From the NCBI RefSeq assembly GCF_018449515.1, contig NZ_JAAVUQ010000002.1:124001-188000 (forward strand): a stretch of 64,000 bases of DNA, read 5' to 3'. Made by a program: the position numbers and the translations under genes. Shown here one piece after another: positions 44,337 through 53,079 of the stretch. Below the pieces are notes generated by a model, which was not told the origin of the DNA, searched no databases, and was given only the letters and a program-made list of their open reading frames with translations. Position 1 is the first letter of the stretch. The number at the start of each line of letters is the position of its first letter. Origin of the DNA: Caballeronia sp. dw_19. GTDB taxonomy: Bacteria > Pseudomonadota > Gammaproteobacteria > Burkholderiales > Burkholderiaceae.

Positions 44337-45814
44337 TCCAGACGCGACGTTCGCGGTGTTCGGGCCGTTCGCGGCGATTAATGGCGCTTTCCGGCTTCAC
44401 GCTGGCGGTGAGTACGAGCGTCGCGGCAATGGACGCTCGCGCTGCATCGGATGCCGGCGATGCACAGCCGCCTGCGTCTGCGCCAGTGACGACTTGCGAC
44501 GTTAAACGCCCCGCCGTCTTGTTCAATCGATGGCAAGAGGACTGGTCGGTGCTCGCGAATCCGTGCGTGCCGCGCGAGCCGCTGGATGGCCTCAAGTACA
44601 TGCCGCTGGTTGGCGATCCGGCGTCGTACCTGTCGCTCGGTGCGAACCTGCGCGAGCGGCTGGAGGTGAACAACGCCGCGTTGTTCGGGGTGGGTGGGAA
44701 CCACGGCGATACGTACCTGCTGCAACGCGCCGAAGTACACGCCGACATTCACCTCGGCGACCACTTGCAGATCTTCACGCAGATCGAAGATGCTCAGCCG
44801 TACGGCAAGGATTCGGTGACACCGGTCGACAAGAACCCGCTTGATCTTGAGCAGGCGTTCATCACCTACGTCGGAGCGCTGGGTGGCGGCACGTTCAAGT
44901 TCAGGCTCGGGCGTCAGGAGATGGCGTTCGACTTGCAGCGTTTCATTTCGGTCCGTGACGGCCCGAACGTCCGGCAGGCATTCGATGGGCTCTGGACCGA
45001 CTGGGAGATCCAGCGCTGGCGTTTCATTGCCTATGCCACGCAGCCGGTGCAGAACCGGGACGTCAGCAACTTCGATGACGTCTCGAACCGGCACCTGACC
45101 TTCAGCGGCGTGCGTTTCGAGCGTCAGGGCGTGGGACCGGGCGACCTGTCGGGATACTACTCGCGCTATAACCGCGACAACGCGCACTTTATTGATGCGA
45201 CGGGCGATGAGCATCGTGATGTGTTCGACCTGCGTTACACCGGCAAGGCTGGACGGGTGGACTGGGATGTCGAGACCATGCTGCAAAGCGGGCACGTCGG
45301 CAACGACACCATTGGTGCGTGGGCGCTCGGGTCGCTGGCCGGTTATACCTTCAGCGATGTCCCCGGGACGCCGCGTGCGGGCATTCAGATCGATGCGGCG
45401 TCCGGTGACCGTCATCCGGGTGATGGCCGGATTGGGACGTTCAATCCGTTGTTCCCGAATGGATACTATTTCACGCTTGCCGGTTATACCGGTTACAGCA
45501 ATCTGATTCACGTCAAGCCGAGTATCACGTTGAAGCCGGCTAGCAATTTGTCTTTGCTGGCAGCTGTCGGATTTCAGTGGCGCGCGACCACGGCCGATGC
45601 TGTGTATGCGCAAGGTTCCGTGCCGGTGCCGGGGACGGCTGGTCATGGGAGCTTGTGGACGGGCATGTATGTGCAGTTGCGCGCGGACTGGACTATTGCG
45701 GCGAATCTGATCGGCTCGGTCGAGGCGGTGCATTTTCAGGTCGGCGATGCGATCCGCGAGGTGGGTGGCAGTAATGCCGATTATATTGGGGTGGAGATTA
45801 AATATGGGTGGTAG
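44333..45814 (+). CDS. Alginate-export-type outer-membrane β-barrel protein
   Basis: A 493-aa protein with an N-terminal signal region (residues 1-38), a plug-like start (SYLSLGANLRERLEV) and repeated amphipathic strands to a C-terminal aromatic (KYGW). This fits the alginate-export (AlgE-like) porin family. Proteobacterial members next to catabolic genes usually act as substrate-specific outer-membrane channels, not in alginate export. It is the last gene of the operon that starts at 39658. Repeat element B begins about 20 bp after its stop. Confidence 0.83.
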   Translation: MIQTRRSRCSGRSRRLMALSGFTLAVSTSVAAMDARAASDAGDAQPPASAPVTTCDVKRPAVLFNRWQEDWSVLANPCVPREPLDGLKYMPLVGDPASYLSLGANLRERLEVNNAALFGVGGNHGDTYLLQRAEVHADIHLGDHLQIFTQIEDAQPYGKDSVTPVDKNPLDLEQAFITYVGALGGGTFKFRLGRQEMAFDLQRFISVRDGPNVRQAFDGLWTDWEIQRWRFIAYATQPVQNRDVSNFDDVSNRHLTFSGVRFERQGVGPGDLSGYYSRYNRDNAHFIDATGDEHRDVFDLRYTGKAGRVDWDVETMLQSGHVGNDTIGAWALGSLAGYTFSDVPGTPRAGIQIDAASGDRHPGDGRIGTFNPLFPNGYYFTLAGYTGYSNLIHVKPSITLKPASNLSLLAAVGFQWRATTADAVYAQGSVPVPGTAGHGSLWTGMYVQLRADWTIAANLIGSVEAVHFQVGDAIREVGGSNADYIGVEIKYGW

Positions 45815-45831
45815 GGGTGGGGGATTGCGAG

Positions 45832-47020
45832 GGTTTTGGGTTAGTGGTTGGTCAGTGCTGGGGTGGTCGGTGCTGGGGTTAGCGGTCGGTCGGGTTCATT
45901 GCCGGGTTGGTCGGTTCTGGGGTTAGTGGTCGGGGTTAGTGCTGGGTTGGTGCTTTCGGCCGTGGTGGTCTGCGAGAGTCGGATTTTCTCTTTATCACTA
46001 TTAGCCACTGTGCGTGGCGGCACGTCATTTCTTTGTCCAAAGCGACAAAGAAACGAAGCAAAGAAAGCGCTTTCAAACACGCTACCCTAAGTGTCCACAG
46101 CGTGCAGTTTTGATTCATAGGTGCCCCAAAAGCACGGTGCTCGCCAGAGCGGAGGATGTTTGAAACCCTCCTTCTCCGAACACGGATACCCACACGCTTC
46201 GCCACCAGTGATTGAACCTGCCCAAGGTTCACCCCGCGCTATCCGCGGACGACCTCCCGCCGAATTTGTACGCATTACGAACCTCGTAACCAACCTTCCT
46301 GGAAACGAGGCTGCGAAGATACATGAGGCCTTACCCACGAAAATAACTGCGCCGACCAAGCAACTGACCCACGAAGAACCGCAGAAGCAAATACGCGTGA
46401 GGCCTGCCGGTCCCATAGCAATTCGTGCTTGCGCGAGAGCACGGGTGGCGAAGCGTGTTCATGTATGTATGCACGACGAACCTCGTAGCCAACCCGCCAG
46501 GAAACGAGGCCGCGAAGATATCCTGGGCCTTAGCCCACGAAAATAAGGGCGCTGACCAAGCAGCTAACCTACGAAGAACTGGAGAAGCAGATACACGTGA
46601 GGCCGTGTGGGTTCCTTAGCAATAGTGCTTGCCCGAGAGCGTACGGGGCGAAGCGTGTTCGTGTCAGGATTCGCGAGAAGGAGGGGTTCACACATCCGTG
46701 GCTCTGGCGAGCACCGTGCTTTTGGGGCACCTATGAATAGAAACTGCACGCTGTGGACACTTAGGGTAGTGTGTTTTAAAAGCGTTTTCTTTGCTTCGTT
46801 TCTTTGTCGCTTTGGACAAAGAAATGACGTGCCGCCACGCACAGTGGCTAATAGTGATAAAGAGAAAATCCGACTCTCGCAGACCACTAACGCTGAAAGC
46901 AGCAACCCGGCATAGACCCTGACCGCTAACCCCAGAACCGACCACCCCGGCATCAACCCCAACCGCTAACCCCAAGAACCTGGCCCCCCAAAACCCACCC
47001 CCAATCGCGAGCGAAAACCA
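45832..47020. repeat. Composite inverted-repeat element, copy B (non-coding)
   Basis: About 1.2 kb between convergent genes (porin, + strand; LysR, - strand). The arms are 45971-46150 and 46701-46883 in inverted orientation. G-rich and C-rich outer arrays with a period near 40 bp lie at about 45832-45970 and 46884-46990. The left end carries the type II inner sequence (ACGGATACCCACACGCTTCG near 46183), the right end type I (CGGGGCGAAGCGTGTTCGTG near 46646). It shares CGCGAGCGAAAACCA at its right limit (47006-47020) with copy C. It is longer than A and C because its centre holds a 199-bp tandem duplication. No protein gene is supported. Confidence 0.85.
46278..46670. repeat. 199-bp tandem duplication inside element B
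   Basis: Two diverged copies start at 46278 and 46477 with a period of 199 bp. Both begin CGAACCTCGTA, share GGAAACGAGGC and the CCCACGAAAATAA region, and end in a GAGAGC.ACGG.GCGAAGCGTGTTC stretch. Copies A and C have only one such segment. Confidence 0.75.
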
Positions 47021-47026
47021 ATCCCG

Positions 47027-47935
47027 TCATATGCGCGCTATGAATCGATCGATCAGATCAGGCTGATCCAATTGCTCGACCCACCAGCGCAGCGCTCGCC
47101 CGGTTTCATCGTCGCGCCATGCAAGATAACAATCGGTGACTTCTCGCATGCCCGTCACGCGCTTAGGCACGAGCTTACCCTCGGCGATCGGTTTCGCAGC
47201 AAGACACTCCGGGATGGTACCCACCGCCAAACCCTCGCACTGTGCGGCGAGCTTGGCGCTAAGCGTGGGCAGCGCAATGCATTCCTGCGTGGTCCCGGTC
47301 GCGACCGAACGCGGCCTCAACTCCCGAGAGGTATCGCTGATCACAGCGCCGCGATAACGCATGACGGTATCTATTCCAAGCGGCTCAGGCAGGTCCGCAA
47401 GCGGGTGATCAGGCGCGACCACGAACACATGCCGCAGCGACCCAACCGGGCGTGCCACGAGATGCGGAAGATGCGGCGGCTCGCCGGCCGCGCCGACCAC
47501 AAGATCCGCGCGCCGCGTAACCAGCGCGTCCCACGTGCCACCGAGCACTTCTCTCGACAGACGCAGCCGCGTATCCATTTTCAGGTCATAGAACGCGTGG
47601 ACATAGGGCCAGAAAGCATCGAGCGGAAGGATCTCGTCGATACAGATTCGCAGCTCCGCCTCCCAGCCTTCCTGAATGCGTTGCGCCCGCTGTTCCAGTT
47701 GTTCGGCTGCGAGCAACAGCCGCCTGCCATCCTCGACCACGACACGTCCCGCATGCGTGAGCCTCGCGCGCCTGCCAGTGCGATCGAACAACGCAACGTC
47801 GAGATCGCTTTCGAGCTTCTGGACGAGATAACTCAGGGACGAGGGCACCCGGTGCAGCAATTCGGCCGCTTCAGCAAACGTGCCGGTGCGATCGATTGCG
47901 TCCAGCGCTTCGAGGACTTCGAATGACAGCTTCAT
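47027..47935 (-). CDS. LysR-type transcriptional regulator
   Basis: A 302-aa regulator. The helix-turn-helix lies at residues 1-60 (MKLSFEVLEALDAIDRTGTF, then AAELLHRVPSSLSYLVQ), followed by an effector domain with the usual WPYVHAFYD stretch. ATG 47935 is chosen because GGAAAG lies upstream and the family starts here; the frame continues to 47977. Its upstream neighbour on the same strand is the flavin monooxygenase, 545 bp away, so it may be a separate unit. Repeat B lies directly behind its stop. Confidence 0.88.
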   Translation of the reverse strand: MKLSFEVLEALDAIDRTGTFAEAAELLHRVPSSLSYLVQKLESDLDVALFDRTGRRARLTHAGRVVVEDGRRLLLAAEQLEQRAQRIQEGWEAELRICIDEILPLDAFWPYVHAFYDLKMDTRLRLSREVLGGTWDALVTRRADLVVGAAGEPPHLPHLVARPVGSLRHVFVVAPDHPLADLPEPLGIDTVMRYRGAVISDTSRELRPRSVATGTTQECIALPTLSAKLAAQCEGLAVGTIPECLAAKPIAEGKLVPKRVTGMREVTDCYLAWRDDETGRALRWWVEQLDQPDLIDRFIARI

Positions 47936-48480
47936 TTCAGCTTTCCATTTTGTAATCTGACCGAGGATGCGCTTCACGCGTTGTCTGGCGTGTCTGGTGT
48001 GTCGATGTGAACCGATCGTGTATCGACTGTGTATGTAACCGGAATGGGGCCTCTTGTGCGGTGCGTTTCAGATCAATTCAGGCCGCGTCCGTGCCCGAAG
48101 CGCGTTATTTCGCGAACACGGTATGCCGAAGCCGATAGTCGCGCCAGCGCCAGGCGTGTGTTCGAAGTGGGTGAGTCGTATTATCGCGGCTGTGTCCAGT
48201 TCGTCAATAAAGTCCACGAACCGGCTGGACGTTGAAGCGCCCGGAAATCGGCCAGAAAGAAACGCATGCAGACGTCACAGGGGACGTTGCCACGCAGACC
48301 GCTTGAACTGCGGATAAGGGGCCGCAGTTCAAGCGCGTGGCATTGGAGGCTATCTATGGAGGACGGTGTGGACCGTGTCGTGAAGCGAGTCTGACGTCGG
48401 CAGCAGTGGTCCGCATTGAGGGTGGAAGAATGCTCGTTGATGAACGAGATCCTTGTTAGTGGTAAAGAGAACGCCGGCTG
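47936..48480. other. 545-bp intergenic region with a long hairpin
   Basis: No supported gene is seen here; the short open frames lack ribosome-binding sites and recognisable sequence. The region holds the upstream area of the LysR gene and, further right, a strong inverted repeat at 48289-48341. Its length and structure leave room for a small RNA, but nothing shows one directly. Confidence 0.5.
48289..48341. terminator. Long hairpin downstream of the flavin monooxygenase gene
   Basis: A 14-bp perfect stem (CGCTTGAACTGCGG 48300-48313 with its complement 48322-48335) closes an 8-base loop. After a 5-base bulge on one side, an outer 6-bp stem (GCCACG / CGTGGC) extends it. No T-run follows on either strand. 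It lies about 140 bp after the monooxygenase stop (- strand) and may act as a terminator or a stabilising structure. Confidence 0.5.
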
Positions 48481-49890
48481 TCACTCATGTGATGTAACGA
48501 ATGATCCGGCCGCTTCGCCACGCTTGAACGCCTCGATGTCCCTATACCTCGCACCGGGATGCCCTGCCGGCAACAAGCGTCCCTTGCCGAACAGTTTTTC
48601 GCGCAGCGTGCCGGGCGTATATTCCTTGCGATAAACGCCGCGCCGTTGCAACTCCGGCACCAGATAATTGACGACGTCTTCGAAGGTCTCGTGAGCGACC
48701 GCATACGCAAGATTAAAGCCGTCGACGCCGGTTTCTTCCACCCAGGTTTGCAGAATATCCGCAACGGTTGCCGCCGAACCCACGAAGACCGGCCCCATGC
48801 CGCCGATACCACCCCATGCCGCGAGTTCATCGATGGTCCAGGACTTCGCACCGCCCGCCAGATGTTCGATGGCGGAGACAATAGCGTTGGTTTCCACTTT
48901 CCTGACCAGATCAGTCGGCGCGTACTGACCGAAATCAACGCCCGTCCAACCCGACATGAACACGAGCGAGCCATCGTACGAGGTGTAACGGCGGTACTCC
49001 TCGAACTTTGCTTGCGCCTTGGCATCCGTCTCATCCACGATGACCGTGACCAGGTTGTAGATCAGCAATCCGCCCGGTTCACGTCCCGCTTGCGCAGCTT
49101 GTTCGCGGACATCAGCAACATAAGCCTTCAACACTTCTTTTGTGGGCGCAGCGACGAATACGCATTCGGCGTGCTGGGCGGCGAACGCCTTGCCCGCACC
49201 CGACGCACCGGCCTGATAGAGCACAGGTGTGCGTTGAGGTGAGGGTTCGCAAAGATGGTAGCCGGGCACGTCGAAGTATTTGCCGTGATGACCTATCTCA
49301 TGGACCTTCTCGGGATGCGTAAAGACCCGGTTGTGACGGTCGCGTACCACGGCATCTTCTTCCCAGCTTCCCTCGAAAAGTTTGTACAGCACTTCAATAT
49401 ATTCCGCTGCCACTTCGTAACGATTCGCGTGTTTTCGCAAGCCGCCTTCGCTGATATTCTTCGCGCCGCTTTCCAGATACGACGTCACGATATTCCATCC
49501 TACACGGCCTTTAGTGTGGTGGTCTGCCGTTGAAAGGCGGCGAGCGAAGGTGTACGGATGCTCGAAGGTCGTCGACGCCGTGATGCCTATGCCCAGATGC
49601 TCGGTCACCATCGCGATAGGCGCTGCAAGCTGCAGCGGATCGTTGACGGGGATCTGCGCGGCCTGATGGATCGCGTGATAGTTACTGCCCTTATAGACGT
49701 CGTAATAACCGATCACGTCGGCTATGAAGATGCCGTCGAAGAAACCCTTTTCGAGAATTTTTGCGAGATCCGTCCAGTACTCGAGGTCCTTGTATTGCGA
49801 TGAGCGGTCGCGTGGATGCGACCACAGGCCCGGCGACTGATGGCCGACGCAGTTCATCTCGAACGCATTGAAATGGATGGTTTTGCTCAT
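48481..49890 (-). CDS. Flavin-dependent monooxygenase, NtaA/SnaA/DszA family
   Basis: A 469-aa bacterial luciferase-like enzyme that uses FMNH2 supplied by a separate reductase. Family hallmarks are HFNAFEMNCVGHQSPGLW at the N-terminus, FDGIFIADVIGYYDVY, TASTTFEHPYTFARRLSTAD, GRVGWNIVTSYLESGAKN and PVLYQAGASGAGK. Members oxidise nitrilotriacetate, dibenzothiophene sulfone and similar compounds. No flavin reductase gene is in the window. It is divergent from an MFS transporter and ABC genes, with a 256-bp promoter region between, suggesting uptake and oxidation of an organic N or S source. Confidence 0.88.
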   Translation of the reverse strand: MSKTIHFNAFEMNCVGHQSPGLWSHPRDRSSQYKDLEYWTDLAKILEKGFFDGIFIADVIGYYDVYKGSNYHAIHQAAQIPVNDPLQLAAPIAMVTEHLGIGITASTTFEHPYTFARRLSTADHHTKGRVGWNIVTSYLESGAKNISEGGLRKHANRYEVAAEYIEVLYKLFEGSWEEDAVVRDRHNRVFTHPEKVHEIGHHGKYFDVPGYHLCEPSPQRTPVLYQAGASGAGKAFAAQHAECVFVAAPTKEVLKAYVADVREQAAQAGREPGGLLIYNLVTVIVDETDAKAQAKFEEYRRYTSYDGSLVFMSGWTGVDFGQYAPTDLVRKVETNAIVSAIEHLAGGAKSWTIDELAAWGGIGGMGPVFVGSAATVADILQTWVEETGVDGFNLAYAVAHETFEDVVNYLVPELQRRGVYRKEYTPGTLREKLFGKGRLLPAGHPGARYRDIEAFKRGEAAGSFVTSHE

Positions 49891-50146
49891 GGAGGCCGGC
49901 TTCTCGATTTTCGCTTTAACAACCGGACAATCTAGTCCCCGAATAGACGGTGCGCTCTAACGATTTCAGCTTTGCATATGCGCATGGCTGTGAAGGCAAG
50001 CGCTTCAATCCAGCGCATGCGGGCGACCATGAAGGCTTGCCATCACGCGGTTCATATCGAAAGAAAAACTCATTCTTTGCGTGACGCGATAGCTATCCGT
50101 ATAAAGCTTCTTTGCCCTGCAACCCGCAAGCCCAAGGAGCCGTATC

Positions 50147-51595
50147 TTGAGCACAGTCGACATTGAAACCGTCCTGCCTGCATCATTGCCGATCGGATCG
50201 GCCAGCGACGTATCGCGCCTGATCAACACGAGCGTCGCTAAGAACAATCACGCGCGCGTGATTGTCTTGCTCGCGCTAGGCGGCGTTTTTCTAGACGCTT
50301 ACGATCTCACGACACTGTCATATGGCATTCAGGACGTCACGCGTGAATTCAATCTGACCCCTGCGTTAAGCGGCTTTGTCAGCTCGTCGATCATGATCGG
50401 CACGATTCTCGGTAGCCTCGCCGGCGGATGGCTCACCGACAAGATCGGTCGTTACCAGGTCTTCATGGCCGACATGCTGTTCTTCGTTGTCGCGGCCATT
50501 GCGGCCGGCCTCGCACCGAATGTCTGGGTGCTGATAGCGGCGAGATTCGTGATGGGACTCGGTGTAGGGATCGACCTTCCCGTGGCGATGGCGTTTCTCT
50601 CGGAGTTTTCGAAATTCAATGGACGCGGCAATAAAGCGTCGCGGCTCGCAGCGTGGTGCCCGATGTGGTACGCGGCGTCATCGGTGTGTTTCCTGATCGT
50701 GTTCGCGCTGTACTTCTTCTTGCCGGCTCAGCATGCCGACTGGCTCTGGCGAGCGTCGCTGATCTTCGGGGCCGTACCGGCGCTGATCATCATCATGGTG
50801 CGCAGCAAGTTCATGAACGAGTCGCCACTGTGGGCCGCGAATCAGGGCAATCTGAAAGAAGCGGTGCGAATCTTGCGGGAGTCGTATGGCATTCACGCGC
50901 ATGCCGTGGACGACACACAAGAGCAGAAAGCGTCGAAGCAGCCACCGGTCAAATTTCGCGTGCTGTTCCAGCGGCCTTATCTGCAGCGAACGCTCGTTGC
51001 CAGTGTGATGAATCTCTGCATCCCGTTCGAATATACGGCGATCGCCTTCTTCCTGCCGTCCATCCTGTCGCAATTCCTGGGTGCTGGCGTGTTTGAAACG
51101 ATCGCGGCATCGCTAGGGCTTAACGTGCTGTTTGCTTTGACAGGTGGTTTGCTCGGCATGCGGCTAGCTTATAAATTCCCCTCGCGTCACGTGGCAATCG
51201 CGGGCTTTGCATTGCAGTTCGTTTCGTTGATTGCGCTCGCGTTGATCGGACATCCGCAGGCGGCGCTAGGTATTGGTGTTGCCGTGCTGATGTTGGGGAC
51301 GTGGTTGTTCGCTGAAGGTTTCGGCCCGGGCGCGCAGATGATGATCTACCCGGCCTTGTCTTATCCGACTTCCATTCGCGGCACCGGGGTGGGTTTCGGG
51401 CGATCGCTCGCTGGCATTGGAAGTGCGCTCGCGTTGTTCGTCTTGCCGATCCTCAAGGCCCGGTTTGGCACCGATATGTTCTGGATCGTTGCGTTGGCCG
51501 CCGTGATTCCAATCGCATTCCTGGTGCTGATCCGCTACGAGCCGACCGAGCATGATATTGACGACGAAGACGCGCCCACCCCGGCAAAAACGTGA
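50147..51595 (+). CDS. MFS transporter (metabolite:H+ / sugar-porter type)
   Basis: A 482-aa transporter with 12 predicted membrane segments. Motif A is GGWLTDKIGRYQVF after TM2, and GVFLDAYDLTTLSYG marks TM1. It starts at TTG 50147, well supported by AAGGAG seven bases upstream; no ATG is placed as well. The stop overlaps the next ABC gene by 4 bp. It is divergent from the flavin monooxygenase and probably brings in its substrate. Confidence 0.88.
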   Translation: MSTVDIETVLPASLPIGSASDVSRLINTSVAKNNHARVIVLLALGGVFLDAYDLTTLSYGIQDVTREFNLTPALSGFVSSSIMIGTILGSLAGGWLTDKIGRYQVFMADMLFFVVAAIAAGLAPNVWVLIAARFVMGLGVGIDLPVAMAFLSEFSKFNGRGNKASRLAAWCPMWYAASSVCFLIVFALYFFLPAQHADWLWRASLIFGAVPALIIIMVRSKFMNESPLWAANQGNLKEAVRILRESYGIHAHAVDDTQEQKASKQPPVKFRVLFQRPYLQRTLVASVMNLCIPFEYTAIAFFLPSILSQFLGAGVFETIAASLGLNVLFALTGGLLGMRLAYKFPSRHVAIAGFALQFVSLIALALIGHPQAALGIGVAVLMLGTWLFAEGFGPGAQMMIYPALSYPTSIRGTGVGFGRSLAGIGSALALFVLPILKARFGTDMFWIVALAAVIPIAFLVLIRYEPTEHDIDDEDAPTPAKT

Positions 51596-53076
51596 CAGCC
51601 GGCCTGCCCGTGATAGTCGCGAGGTCGGTGTCGAAACGCTTCGGTCCGACTGTCGCGCTCGATCGATTCGATCTCTCAGTTGCTGCGGGCGAGATCGTGG
51701 CGCTAATGGGCGCCAACGGGGCGGGCAAGTCCACGATCGTCAAGATACTAAGCGGTGTTTATCCCGGCGATGGCGGGTCTCTTGAACTGCATGGCAAGCC
51801 GTACGCGCCGGCCTCACCGCAAGAAGCGAAGGCGCTGGGTGTAGCAACAATGCATCAGTCGATCGCTGATACGGTCGTGCCCACCCTCTCGGTCGCGGAC
51901 AACCTCCTGCTTGATCGTTTCAACAATGCGGCCACGCCATGGTTTATCAGGCCCGCGGCGTGGCTTGAAGAGGCCCGTTCCATTGCTGAGTTGGTTGGCC
52001 TTGACGTTGACCTGCGTGCGCCGCTGTTCACGCTGCCGCTTGCAACGAGGCAGCTCGTCACGCTGGCCCGGGCGCTGGCCGTCAAGCCTGCAGTCCTCAT
52101 ACTCGATGAACCGACGGCAAGCCTCTCGGCCACCGAAGCCGAACGTCTTTTTACCGCACTCGACATGTTGCGCAAGCGCGGTGTCGCGATGCTGCTGGTT
52201 TCGCATCGACTCGGTGATCTCAAGCGAATGGCTGACAGGGTTGTGATTGTCCGCGACGGCCGGCTGGTAGCCAATCTGAAAACGCCGATCGATTTCGACG
52301 ATGCCACTGAAACGATGATTGGCCGCGCATTGCCGAAGACGCGTGAACGAAAAGCGGTGCGTTCGACGGCGAATCAGGGGCTTCAGGTCCGGGGCTTGAA
52401 ATTGTTCCCAAGCGCCGATAGCCCGGCACTCGACTTCGACGCTGCTCGTGGCGAGATCGTCGCGTTTGCGGGTCCCTTGGGAGGTGGCAAGTCGCGGTTA
52501 GCCCGGACGTTGTTTGGTATCGAGCGAGTGGTTGCCGGCACGATGACACTCGATGGCCAGCCGTGGCAGCCGCGCTCTGCCGCCGAGGCTATCCGCCGTG
52601 GCGTCTTCCTTGTAGGCGAGGACCGCTGGAGTTCGTCGCTCTTTCCGGACAGCGTGCCCTTCGCCTCGATTGAAGGCACATTGAGTTTTCCGTTTCTGTC
52701 GAACTGGTTCAGGGGCGGGTGGATCAACAGGTCGCGCGAACGTCGCGAGGCTGCGTCCGCCATCGAGCGTTTCTCCATTCGATGCAACGGCCCGGCAGAT
52801 CGGGTGGTCAACCTCTCCGGCGGCAATCAGCAAAAGGTGGTACTTGCGCGCTCGCATGCAGAACCCGCCCGCATGCTGTTGCTTGACGAGCCGTTTCAGG
52901 GTGTCGACGCCGGCGCTCGCGCGGACATTGCCGATGTGTTGCGAGCGAATGCGGCTGGGCGGGTGACGCTGGTGTTCGTCAGCGCTATCGAGGAGGCGTT
53001 CGAGGTCGCAGACCGTGTGCTGCGCTTCGATCGTTCGATCATCGGAACAAACATTGAAGATCTTGCCGGAGCCTGA
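51592..53076 (+). CDS. Sugar-type ABC transporter ATP-binding protein, two NBDs (RbsA-like)
   Basis: A 494-aa protein with tandem ATPase domains. Domain 1 has Walker A GANGAGKST (40-48) and Walker B LILDEPTAS, but the usual LSxGQ signature is replaced by LPLATRQLV. Domain 2 has GPLGGGKSR near 293 and an intact LSGGNQQKV signature, followed by LLLDEPFQG. One weak and one strong site is a known trait of this family. GTG 51592 overlaps the MFS stop by 4 bp, and the permease gene begins 3 bp after its stop. Confidence 0.88.
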   Translation: MTAGLPVIVARSVSKRFGPTVALDRFDLSVAAGEIVALMGANGAGKSTIVKILSGVYPGDGGSLELHGKPYAPASPQEAKALGVATMHQSIADTVVPTLSVADNLLLDRFNNAATPWFIRPAAWLEEARSIAELVGLDVDLRAPLFTLPLATRQLVTLARALAVKPAVLILDEPTASLSATEAERLFTALDMLRKRGVAMLLVSHRLGDLKRMADRVVIVRDGRLVANLKTPIDFDDATETMIGRALPKTRERKAVRSTANQGLQVRGLKLFPSADSPALDFDAARGEIVAFAGPLGGGKSRLARTLFGIERVVAGTMTLDGQPWQPRSAAEAIRRGVFLVGEDRWSSSLFPDSVPFASIEGTLSFPFLSNWFRGGWINRSRERREAASAIERFSIRCNGPADRVVNLSGGNQQKVVLARSHAEPARMLLLDEPFQGVDAGARADIADVLRANAAGRVTLVFVSAIEEAFEVADRVLRFDRSIIGTNIEDLAGA

Positions 53077-53079
53077 CGC

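Noticed and set aside
48029-48317. Short frames in the gap between the LysR and monooxygenase genes
   Set aside because: There is no start signal, no recognisable sequence, and they overlap one another.
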